This document shows, one piece after another, positions 6,333 to 12,154 of a stretch of 12,154 nucleotides of DNA. The DNA is taken from the NCBI GenBank assembly GCA_947167555.1, contig CAMVIO010000039.1, positions 1 to 12,154 of the forward strand, read 5' to 3'. How positions within the stretch are numbered: position 1 is the stretch's first letter; each line of letters opens with the position of its first letter. A program made the translations under genes and the position numbers. The notes beneath the pieces are model-generated. The model did no database searches. It saw nothing but the letters and a program-made list of their open reading frames with translations, and had not been told where the DNA came from. The stretch is from an uncultured Selenomonadales bacterium. Lineage in GTDB: Bacteria > Bacillota > Negativicutes > Selenomonadales > Selenomonadaceae.

Positions 6333-7355
6333 ATGAGCTTGTCGGGAAAATGGAAGGCGATCATGGTTGTTCTTGTCGCTGTGGTGGTCGTGGCAGGCGG
6401 CGGTGCGCTTTGGTATTATGGATATTACACGAAGACGCCTGAATACACGGTGCGCATGATCGAAGAGGCGTCGGGGGCTCATGATTTAGTGAAATTTGAG
6501 CGTTATGTTGACGTGCGAAAGATTTCGGAGCGGGCTGGAGACGAATTCCTGGAAGGTATTATGGACTCGGACCGCGCGATGACGGACGAAGCGCGAAGCG
6601 CGGTATCGAATTTCGCGTCGATTTTCAAGGCGTCTGTTTCCAAGAGCTTCGAGGATGCGATGCGCGAGTATGTGAGGGCAGGCGAATGGGGCGGACTCAG
6701 TCCCGACGCGCAACTGATTCTCGATAAGGCGGGACTATATCAAGCGGAGCCGCACGGCGTCGATGGGCTTGAGAAAAATGCGGAAGACGGCAAGGCGACG
6801 TTAGGGCTTCGCCTGTACCAGAAGGAAGCGGCGGATGAGTTTGTTCTGAAAATCTGCCTGGCGAAGGGGCAGGATGGCATCTGGCGTGCGGAAGAAATAG
6901 CGAATTTCCGGGAGTTCATCTCGTTTGTGATGAAGGCAAGGAAAGAACAGGTTCGGTTGTATCTGAAAACGACTGAGGATATCTTGCGGGTGCATGAGGA
7001 CAAAATCAGCGCGGCTGATAAGAAGCTGGTGGATATCCTGCACAGCGGCAGTATGGGCGATATGAATGTGCGCCGCCAGATGCGGGCAGTGATGGCAGAG
7101 GAGATTTTGCCGGACTGGCAACTTCGCCGTTCGGAGCTGGAGAAAATCGATCCGCCGACGGCAGCCCAGACGTTACATCGGTTGCGGCTACGAATCTGCG
7201 ATATGCGTATTTCGTATGCGATTCGGTATGCGGAATGGCTTGAAACGAAAAAGGCCGGCGATATCCAGGAAGCGAATGAGATATTGAAGGAAGCGCGGAC
7301 CTTGGAGCAGGAAGCGGAAACAATGACGCATCGAATGGTGCGAGGGATGATGTGA
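6333..7355 (+). CDS. Single-pass membrane protein with large extracytoplasmic region, function unknown
   Basis: The 340-residue product has a short basic N-terminus (MSLSGKWK), one strong membrane helix (about 9-31) and a long soluble region predicted to face outward. The stretch right after the helix, TPEYTVRMIEEASGAHDLVKF followed by ERYVDV, has the look of the DUF2939-type repeat (a helix followed by 'F..YVD'), but this is a recollection of a pattern and not a search result. The C-terminal third (about 200-335) is long charged helices. There is no lipobox, catalytic motif or cysteine pair to suggest an enzyme; the few cysteines are scattered. ATG 6333 is preferred over ATG 6324 because AAGGAAGG (6316-6323) touches the earlier ATG and is 9 bases from the later one. 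It lies between the coiled-coil membrane protein and the HAD phosphatase gene in one tight group. Confidence 0.8.
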   Translation: MSLSGKWKAIMVVLVAVVVVAGGGALWYYGYYTKTPEYTVRMIEEASGAHDLVKFERYVDVRKISERAGDEFLEGIMDSDRAMTDEARSAVSNFASIFKASVSKSFEDAMREYVRAGEWGGLSPDAQLILDKAGLYQAEPHGVDGLEKNAEDGKATLGLRLYQKEAADEFVLKICLAKGQDGIWRAEEIANFREFISFVMKARKEQVRLYLKTTEDILRVHEDKISAADKKLVDILHSGSMGDMNVRRQMRAVMAEEILPDWQLRRSELEKIDPPTAAQTLHRLRLRICDMRISYAIRYAEWLETKKAGDIQEANEILKEARTLEQEAETMTHRMVRGMM

Positions 7356-7366
7356 GAGGATAGACG

Positions 7367-8035
7367 ATGATATATCGCGCGGCGGTGTTCGATCTCGATG
7401 GGACGCTTCTCAATACACTGGCCGATTTGGCAGCAAGCGGAAACGAACTTTTGGCGTCTTACGGTATGAAGCCGCATACGCAGCAGGCGTATCGCTATTT
7501 TGTCGGGAATGGTTCCCGGAAGTTGATGGAAAGGATTCTTCCGAATGCGTCGTCGGGGCGTATAGACGAAGCTTTGGCACGATACAAGGCAATCTATGAG
7601 CGTCGGCTGACGGAGGAAACGGCGCCGTACGAGGGAATCGTGGAAATGCTTTCGGGTCTGCGGGAGAGAGGCGTCCGGCTTGCAGTCTGCACGAACAAGC
7701 ATATTAACGCGGCGGCGCAATTGATTCAGAAGTTTTTTCCTTCGGATATGTTCGACGTTTTTGACGGCGATCGGCCAGGCATTCCGCGAAAGCCGGATCC
7801 AGCGCATGTGCGTTTCGTCATGGAAACCATGGGCGTTGTGCCAGAGGAAACGGTTTATCTCGGTGATTCCGGTGTCGATATGCAGACGGCGGTGAATTCG
7901 GGAACTTTTCCTGTTGGAGTGCTTTGGGGATTCAGAGAAAAGGAAGAGCTTCTGGAAAATGGTGCAAAGGTTTTGCTTTCGCATCCGTCGGAGCTTCTTG
8001 AAAAAGTCAATTTTATCATGAAAGACAAGGAATGA
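7367..8035 (+). CDS. HAD-family phosphatase, phosphoglycolate phosphatase type
   Basis: The 222-residue soluble protein has all four HAD motifs: FDLDGTLLNT with the nucleophile Asp9 and acid/base Asp11, VCTNK with Thr109, Lys142 in RKPDP, and GDSGVD with metal ligands Asp167 and Asp171. The helical cap between motifs 1 and 2 (about 18-85) puts it in the Gph/PGMB subgroup. Such enzymes dephosphorylate phosphoglycolate or other small sugar phosphates, and the true substrate cannot be read from sequence. AGAGGA (7355-7360), starting on the last base of the previous stop codon, is 6 bases before ATG 7367, so translation is closely linked to the preceding membrane protein gene. The length is typical. 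A strong hairpin begins 2 bases after the stop. Confidence 0.9.
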   Translation: MIYRAAVFDLDGTLLNTLADLAASGNELLASYGMKPHTQQAYRYFVGNGSRKLMERILPNASSGRIDEALARYKAIYERRLTEETAPYEGIVEMLSGLRERGVRLAVCTNKHINAAAQLIQKFFPSDMFDVFDGDRPGIPRKPDPAHVRFVMETMGVVPEETVYLGDSGVDMQTAVNSGTFPVGVLWGFREKEELLENGAKVLLSHPSELLEKVNFIMKDKE

Positions 8036-8037
8036 TA

Positions 8038-8069
8038 ATGCGGGGTTGTCCGATGCGACGGCCCCGCAT
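8038..8069 (+). other. Strong hairpin between the HAD phosphatase gene and rlmD
   Basis: ATGCGGGG (8038-8045) pairs with CCCCGCAT (8062-8069). The pairing continues inward through two G-U pairs and GTC/GAC, giving 13 pairs around the hexaloop CGATGC. No T-run follows, so it is not a standard terminator. It ends 30 bases before the rlmD start codon and could mark mRNA processing, stability or partial attenuation. Confidence 0.7.
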
Positions 8070-8099
8070 ATGTCTATGATGGAAAAGCGGAGGATGGAG

Positions 8100-9470
8100 A
8101 TGGCAAAAAAAATCCCCGTACAGTCGGGTGAGGTATGCGAACTCTTGATTGAACGAATGGGAAGTCGTGCGGAAGGTGTAGCGCGCGTGGAGGGATTTAC
8201 GGTCTTTGTGCCGGAAGCATTGCCGGGAGAGCGTATCAGAGCGCGGATCAAAAATGTAAAGAAAACATATGCGACGGCGGACTTGGTGGAAATACTCGAA
8301 GCCAGCCCCGAACGGGCACAGCCGCGCTGTCCTGTTTATGATATCTGCGGCGGATGCCAGTTTCAGCATCTTGAATATGGGGCGCAGCTTAGGGAAAAAC
8401 AGCGGCAAGTAGAAGACGCAGTTCGTCATATCGGAAAGCTTGACGGTGTAAAGATTTTTCCTACGATAGGGACGGAGCCGTGGGGATATCGAAATAAGAT
8501 GCAATTTCCCGTCGGCAAAGCGCGCGGGGAAATCTCTGTCGGTTGTTTTTCGGAAGGAAGCCATACGATTGTCGATACAGAAGCTTGCTATATCCAGCAC
8601 CAGACGAATAATAAGATTATGAACGCCATGCGGGAAGCGGTGCGTCGTTTCGGGATTTCTGTTTATGACGAGGACAGGCATACGGGGGGCTTGCGTCATA
8701 TCATGGGACGCGTCAGTGCAAACGGCGATGCGATGGCGGTGCTCGTAACGGCAAAGAAGGAATTACCGCAGGCAAAGGCAATCGTGAAATTTCTGCGGGA
8801 TCGGGTGCCGCAACTGGTCAGTGTACAGCAAAATGTCCAAACCTACCATACCAATGTAATCCTTGGGCGGGAAACAATACTGCTTTGGGGAAAATCATCA
8901 ATTCGGGACACGATTGGTCCGTTGTCTTTCCAAATTTCGCCGAGGTCTTTCTTCCAGGTCAATACGGCGCAGACGGAAGTCTTATATGGAAAAGCGTTGG
9001 AATTTGCAGGCCTGCGGGGAGGCGAAACGATCATTGATGCCTATTGCGGAACAGGGACGATTACGCTGTTCCTTGCAAGGAAGGCTCGCAAAGTGTATGG
9101 GATCGAGGTGGTCCCAACGGCGATTGCTGATGCAAAGAAAAACGCGCGCGCCAATCATATCGCCAACGCGGAATTCATTGTTGGGGATTCGGCAAAGGTC
9201 ATGCCGCGACTCTACCGAAACGGTGTACATCCAGACGTTATTGTCACCGATCCGCCGCGCGCGGGATGTACTCCCGTTGTGCTCGAAACTTTTGCTCAGA
9301 TGTGCCCGTCGCGTATCGTCTATGTTTCCTGCAATCCATCCACTTTGGCTCGGGATTTGGCACTATTGGAAAATTTTGGATATTACGCCAAAAAAATCCA
9401 GCCGGTAGACATGTTTCCGATGACCCGTCATGTGGAAAGTGTGGCTCTGATAATGCCTAAGATACAATGA
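8100..9470 (+). CDS. rlmD: 23S rRNA (uracil-C5)-methyltransferase, RlmD/RlmCD type
   Basis: The 456-residue enzyme methylates C5 of uridine in 23S rRNA with S-adenosylmethionine (U1939 for RlmD; the Bacillus homologue RlmCD also modifies U747). An N-terminal TRAM RNA-binding domain (about 5-66) precedes an iron-sulfur site made by Cys77, Cys83 and Cys86 (CxxxxxCGGC) plus Cys163. The C-terminal methyltransferase domain shows QVNTAQTE, the SAM motif DAYCGTGT (313-320), DPPRAGC (384-390), the catalytic Cys411 in VSCNP, and MFPMTRHVESV near the end with the general base Glu446. ATG 8100 was chosen because GGAGG (8089-8093) is 6 bases before it. The frame is open back to a TTG at 8046, but that would lie inside a strong hairpin and has no ribosome site. 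It is the last gene of the plus-strand group. Confidence 0.94.
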   Translation: MAKKIPVQSGEVCELLIERMGSRAEGVARVEGFTVFVPEALPGERIRARIKNVKKTYATADLVEILEASPERAQPRCPVYDICGGCQFQHLEYGAQLREKQRQVEDAVRHIGKLDGVKIFPTIGTEPWGYRNKMQFPVGKARGEISVGCFSEGSHTIVDTEACYIQHQTNNKIMNAMREAVRRFGISVYDEDRHTGGLRHIMGRVSANGDAMAVLVTAKKELPQAKAIVKFLRDRVPQLVSVQQNVQTYHTNVILGRETILLWGKSSIRDTIGPLSFQISPRSFFQVNTAQTEVLYGKALEFAGLRGGETIIDAYCGTGTITLFLARKARKVYGIEVVPTAIADAKKNARANHIANAEFIVGDSAKVMPRLYRNGVHPDVIVTDPPRAGCTPVVLETFAQMCPSRIVYVSCNPSTLARDLALLENFGYYAKKIQPVDMFPMTRHVESVALIMPKIQ

Positions 9471-9478
9471 TTTAACCA

Positions 9479-9527
9479 AAACGAACGCGGTCGTCGGGAC
9501 AATTATTCTCGACGACCGCGTTCGTTT
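9479..9527. terminator. Bidirectional terminator hairpin between rlmD and the hydrolase gene
   Basis: An 18-base arm at 9479-9496 pairs perfectly with 9510-9527, and inner bases can add about three more pairs. The genes on both sides converge on it. The T-tract is short on the plus strand (GTTTAATC) and somewhat better on the minus strand (GTTTTGGTT). Stem length and placement make a termination role likely in spite of the modest T-runs. Confidence 0.82.
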
Positions 9528-9556
9528 AATCATACAATGAAAGACGATTATGTTAT

Positions 9557-10069
9557 TTACAGAACTTCAATATGGCACATTTTCATTGCTTCCAACGCGC
9601 GGTTATGGCTTTCTGGTGTGACGCCAGCGCAGCATGTGCTGTCCACGCGGATTCTTGCTTCGGGAAGGAACGATTTCAGCAGCATGGCGTTTGAAATCAC
9701 GCAGATATCTGTGCAAAGACCGACGACGGTTATTTCTTCGCAGTCCGCGACATGCTGCGGCAGTCCTGTTGCTCCAAAGGTCGGTTTCTCCAGCACAATG
9801 GCGTCCTTCGCGTAAGGAATCAGCGAGGAGACCAGTCCCCATCCATGGGATGGTTTGATGCAGTGCTCGACGGGCAATTTTTCTCCTTCGGCGGTTTTGA
9901 GATAATCACTATGGTGCGTGTCCTGCGTGAAAATCAGCTTTTCACCGGCTTGGACGGCAGCCTTGACTTTTTCGGTGACGGCGAGGACAATGGTCTTCGC
10001 TTCGGGCGTGCCGAGGGAGCCGTCAATGAAGTCGTTTTGCATGTCGATGACAATCAGGGCCTTTTTCAT
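9557..10069 (-). CDS. Nicotinamidase/isochorismatase-family cysteine hydrolase
   Basis: The 170-residue product has the catalytic triad of this fold: Asp9 in LIVIDMQNDFIDG, Lys95 in LEKPTFGATGL and Cys123 in VGLCTDICVISNAM. TQDTHHSDY contributes Asp50 and His52 or His53, and LPVEHC and HGWGL contribute His69 and His75, residues that in nicotinamidases bind the metal. It probably deamidates nicotinamide to nicotinic acid for NAD salvage (pncA function). However, small members of this family also hydrolyse other amides, so no gene symbol is given. The start is ATG 10069-10067, with AAAGGAAG 11 bases upstream. The gene is alone on the minus strand, convergent with rlmD and divergent from glmS. 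Confidence 0.88.
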   Translation of the reverse strand: MKKALIVIDMQNDFIDGSLGTPEAKTIVLAVTEKVKAAVQAGEKLIFTQDTHHSDYLKTAEGEKLPVEHCIKPSHGWGLVSSLIPYAKDAIVLEKPTFGATGLPQHVADCEEITVVGLCTDICVISNAMLLKSFLPEARIRVDSTCCAGVTPESHNRALEAMKMCHIEVL

Positions 10070-10106
10070 GGAATCGCATACTTCCTTTCTTTAATAAGAT
10101 TCCTTT

Positions 10107-10134
10107 ATTTTACGCGATTCGACGCAAATGTCAA
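10107..10134 (-). promoter_or_regulatory. Sigma-70-type promoter for the nicotinamidase-like gene
   Basis: On the minus strand a perfect TTGACA (10134-10129) and TAAAAT (10112-10107) are 16 bases apart. A second TTGACA lies 11 bases further upstream (10145-10140). That pair of copies, one helical turn apart, could also serve as a protein-binding site. Confidence 0.7.
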
Positions 10135-10144
10135 TGTTTTGTCA

Positions 10145-10190
10145 AATGGAAGAAACATGGAAAGTCTTGACTATCGCCTAGGCTTCCATT
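10145..10190. repeat. Inverted repeats spanning the glmS promoter
   Basis: AATGGAAG (10145-10152) is the exact inverted copy of CTTCCATT (10183-10190). A second small palindrome, AGTC-TT-GACT (10163-10172), covers the -35 box. Their position suggests operator sites, but no known regulator site was recognised. Confidence 0.45.
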
Positions 10191-10195
10191 AGAAT
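10167..10195 (+). promoter_or_regulatory. Sigma-70-type promoter for glmS
   Basis: TTGACT (10167-10172) and TAGAAT (10190-10195) each match the consensus at five of six bases and are 17 bases apart. Transcription would start near 10202, leaving a leader of about 78 bases. The promoter is divergent from that of the nicotinamidase-like gene, with about 22 bases between the two -35 regions' outer copies. Confidence 0.78.
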
Positions 10196-10205
10196 AGGGG
10201 CGTAT

Positions 10206-10232
10206 CAGCAAAGGAGCAAGGCTTCTTTGCTG
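10206..10232 (+). other. Stem-loop at the predicted 5' end of glmS mRNA
   Basis: CAGCAAAGGAGC (10206-10217) pairs with GCTTCTTTGCTG (10221-10232) through 12 pairs, one of them G-U, around the loop AAG. It would lie only a few bases from the 5' end of the transcript. No T-run follows, so termination is unlikely; protection of the 5' end or a regulatory contact is possible. The stem hides an AAAGGAG sequence. Confidence 0.65.
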
Positions 10233-10279
10233 TGTTTATATGCGATTATTCTGCCGTGAAGGTATGGAGGGCTATTGGT

Positions 10280-12109
10280 ATGTGCGGTATTGTTGGATAT
10301 GTGGGCGATCGCGAGGCGGCGCAGTTTCTTTTGGAAGGTCTGACGAAGCTTGAATATCGGGGATACGACTCTGCGGGCGTCGCGGTTTTCGACGGTGAAA
10401 ATATCCGCGTGGAAAAAAGCGTCGGCAGGCTTGCCGAATTGAAAGAAAAACTGGGAGGCAATATCCCGGTTGGAACAATGGGAATAGGGCATACGCGCTG
10501 GGCAACACACGGGCGTCCGTCCGACCTGAATTCCCATCCGCATACGGATTGCGCAGGGGATTTTGTCGTCGTGCATAACGGCATTATTGAGAACTATCTT
10601 GCACTTAAGGAAGAACTGGTAAAAAAAGGGCATAAATTCCTTTCGGAAACGGACACCGAGGTGCTTCCTCATCTTTTGGAAGAGGTTTATGACGGAGATT
10701 TCGAGGCTGCCGTGCGTGAAGTGCTGCACCGAATCGAAGGCTCTTATTCCATCGTGTTCATGTCGCGCCGCGATCCAGGCAAGCTGATTTGCTCAAAGCA
10801 GGACAATCCGCTTGTCATCGGGCTTGGAAAAGGTGAAAATTTCATTGCGTCGGATATTCCTGCGATTATCGCGCATACTCGGCGCACTTATATCTTGAGC
10901 GACGGCGAGATGGCGGTGGTTACCAAGGTCGGCGTTTCCATCATGAATTATGCGGGAGTGCCTATCCGCAAAAAAGTCTTTGAGGTTAACTGGAATGCGG
11001 AGGCGGCGGAAAAAGGCGGCTTCGAGCATTTCATGCTGAAGGAAATCCATGAGCAGCCGAAAGCAGTTCGTGCAACGCTCTCTGCGCGTATCGAGAAAGA
11101 CGAGAGCGCGGTGGTTTTGGAGGAGCTTGCATGGGATAAGGCGTTCATAGACGGTGTTCACAGAATTTTCATTGTCGCTTGCGGTACGGCGTACCATGCC
11201 GGACTTGTAGGCAAATATTACATTGAGAATATGGCGCGGATTCCGGTAGAGTGCGATATCGCGTCGGAGTTCCGCTATCGTTCCCCGATTATTGACGACC
11301 ATACGCTGACCATTGTTGTCAGCCAGTCCGGCGAAACCATCGACACTCTTGCTGCGTTGAAGGAAGCGAAGCGTCTGGGTTCAAAAACGCTGGCGGTCAC
11401 GAATGTCGTCGGCTCGTCCATCGCCCGCGAGGCGGATCAAGTCGTCTACACTTGGGCGGGACCTGAGATTGCCGTCGCATCGACGAAAGCGTACACGACG
11501 CAGCTCATCGTAATGCTGTTGCTCGGACTCTATATGGCACAGATTCGCGGTTCGCTGCCGAAAGAGCGGATTGTGGAGCTTGTGCGTGGTTTGAAGGAAA
11601 TCCCGACGCAGATCAGCCGGACTCTGGAGGATGTGGATCCGATCAAGACCTTTGCGCGTCAGTACGGCTTCAATGAACACGTATTTTTTATCGGGCGTTC
11701 GCTGGATTATGATGTGGCTCTGGAAGGCTCGCTGAAGCTGAAAGAAATCAGCTATATCCATGCGGAGGCATACGCGGCTGGTGAATTAAAGCATGGTACG
11801 CTCGCATTGATCGTGGACAGCTTGCCGGTTATCGCCATTGCGACGCAAAAGAGCGTTTACGAAAAAACCTTGTCGAATATCAAAGAGGTCAAGGCGCGCG
11901 ACGCCGTCGTCATTGGCATCGCTTCCGTCACGGATACGGAGCTGGAAAAATACGCCGATCATGTCATCAAGGTTCCGGAGACGGATGAAATGCTGATTCC
12001 ACTGCTCGCGGTGGTTCCACTCCAGCTTTTGGCGTATTATGCTGCCATTACGCGCGGTTGCGATGTAGACAAGCCGAGAAATCTGGCGAAATCCGTAACG
12101 GTGGAATAA
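10280..12109 (+). CDS. glmS: Glutamine--fructose-6-phosphate aminotransferase (isomerizing)
   Basis: The 609-residue enzyme makes glucosamine-6-phosphate from fructose-6-phosphate and glutamine, the first committed step to UDP-GlcNAc for peptidoglycan and lipopolysaccharide. The N-terminal glutaminase domain begins MCGIVGYVG, with Cys2 becoming the nucleophile after methionine removal. HTRWATHG (71-78), HNGIIENY (99-106) and ETDTEV (123-128) line the glutamine site. Two SIS sugar-isomerase domains follow (about 286-425 and 455-600), with SQSGETIDT (348-356), ASTKAYTTQ (400-408) and KEISYIHAEAYAAGELKHG, including Glu489 and His505. The C-terminus KPRNLAKSVTVE holds Lys604, which forms the Schiff base. 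The frame is open back to GTG 10232, but the family must start at MCG, and GGAGG (10266-10270) is 9 bases before ATG 10280. Length equals that of E. coli GlmS. No glmS ribozyme is apparent upstream. Confidence 0.97.
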   Translation: MCGIVGYVGDREAAQFLLEGLTKLEYRGYDSAGVAVFDGENIRVEKSVGRLAELKEKLGGNIPVGTMGIGHTRWATHGRPSDLNSHPHTDCAGDFVVVHNGIIENYLALKEELVKKGHKFLSETDTEVLPHLLEEVYDGDFEAAVREVLHRIEGSYSIVFMSRRDPGKLICSKQDNPLVIGLGKGENFIASDIPAIIAHTRRTYILSDGEMAVVTKVGVSIMNYAGVPIRKKVFEVNWNAEAAEKGGFEHFMLKEIHEQPKAVRATLSARIEKDESAVVLEELAWDKAFIDGVHRIFIVACGTAYHAGLVGKYYIENMARIPVECDIASEFRYRSPIIDDHTLTIVVSQSGETIDTLAALKEAKRLGSKTLAVTNVVGSSIAREADQVVYTWAGPEIAVASTKAYTTQLIVMLLLGLYMAQIRGSLPKERIVELVRGLKEIPTQISRTLEDVDPIKTFARQYGFNEHVFFIGRSLDYDVALEGSLKLKEISYIHAEAYAAGELKHGTLALIVDSLPVIAIATQKSVYEKTLSNIKEVKARDAVVIGIASVTDTELEKYADHVIKVPETDEMLIPLLAVVPLQLLAYYAAITRGCDVDKPRNLAKSVTVE

Positions 12110-12154
12110 ACGAATATTTGGGGCACAACAAAACGAACGCGCACGGGTAAATAT

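Noticed and set aside
8046..8099. Upstream TTG start for rlmD adding 18 residues
   Set aside because: The TTG is inside the hairpin and has no ribosome site, while ATG 8100 has GGAGG at the ideal distance.
6740..8251. A 503-codon minus-strand open frame spanning the unknown membrane protein gene, the HAD gene and the rlmD start
   Set aside because: It crosses three plus-strand genes and two intergenic gaps, has low-complexity Ser/Arg/Ile composition and no motif. The HAD and RlmD motifs on the other strand are clear.
10227..10259. A ten-codon leader ORF (TTG start) after AAAGGAG in the glmS leader
   Set aside because: Its ribosome site is inside a stable stem, the start is TTG and it is too short to support.
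10196..10279. A glmS ribozyme/riboswitch in the glmS leader
   Set aside because: The leader is too short from the predicted start and the conserved cleavage-site region was not seen. A covariance-model search would be decisive.
12110..12154. A terminator after glmS
   Set aside because: Only a possible left arm (around 12129-12148) is present. The matching arm would lie outside the window, so it cannot be called.

Overview
The window reads as a chromosomal housekeeping stretch from a low-to-mid GC Firmicute that has an outer-membrane type lipid chemistry, most likely a member of the Negativicutes (Selenomonas-like). The basis is inference from gene content: a TmcAL gene (a Firmicutes tRNA-modification enzyme) and Bacillus-like Shine-Dalgarno sites sit beside a phosphatidylserine synthase/decarboxylase pair for phosphatidylethanolamine. 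No transposase, phage gene, tRNA, rRNA or CRISPR array was seen.

Layout. (1) 1-335, minus: the N-terminal part of a CorA-type metal transporter that runs off the left edge; its leader (about 336-514) holds a good promoter and a possible 35-codon leader ORF. (2) 626-1357, plus: a WecG/TagA/CpsF glycosyltransferase with its own promoter. (3) 1491-4083, plus: psd, pssA and a membrane GT2 glycosyltransferase, tightly packed behind a TAGACA-N17-TATAAT promoter and ended by a bidirectional terminator. (4) 4136-5368, minus: tmcAL. (5) 5552-9470, plus: two membrane proteins of unknown function, an HAD phosphatase of the phosphoglycolate phosphatase type, and an RlmD-type 23S rRNA uracil methyltransferase, closed by a long hairpin. 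(6) 9557-10069, minus: a small nicotinamidase/isochorismatase-fold hydrolase. (7) 10280-12109, plus: glmS, complete at 609 residues, with a strong promoter and a 5'-end stem-loop; the window stops just after it.

How the genes fit together. Several serve the envelope. PssA makes phosphatidylserine from CDP-diacylglycerol and serine, Psd converts it to phosphatidylethanolamine, two glycosyltransferases probably build surface or lipid-linked glycans, and GlmS provides glucosamine-6-phosphate for peptidoglycan and lipopolysaccharide. RlmD and TmcAL modify ribosomal and transfer RNA. The HAD phosphatase and the nicotinamidase-like hydrolase are metabolic clean-up or salvage enzymes.

No clearly new multi-gene system is visible. 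The parts most worth a second look are the proline-containing leader ORF before corA, the unknown two-gene membrane/coiled-coil module at 5552-7355, and the glmS control region, which lacks an obvious glmS ribozyme but has inverted repeats at the promoter and a 12-bp hairpin at the predicted mRNA 5' end. All statements are from reading the sequence; no database search or folding program was run.
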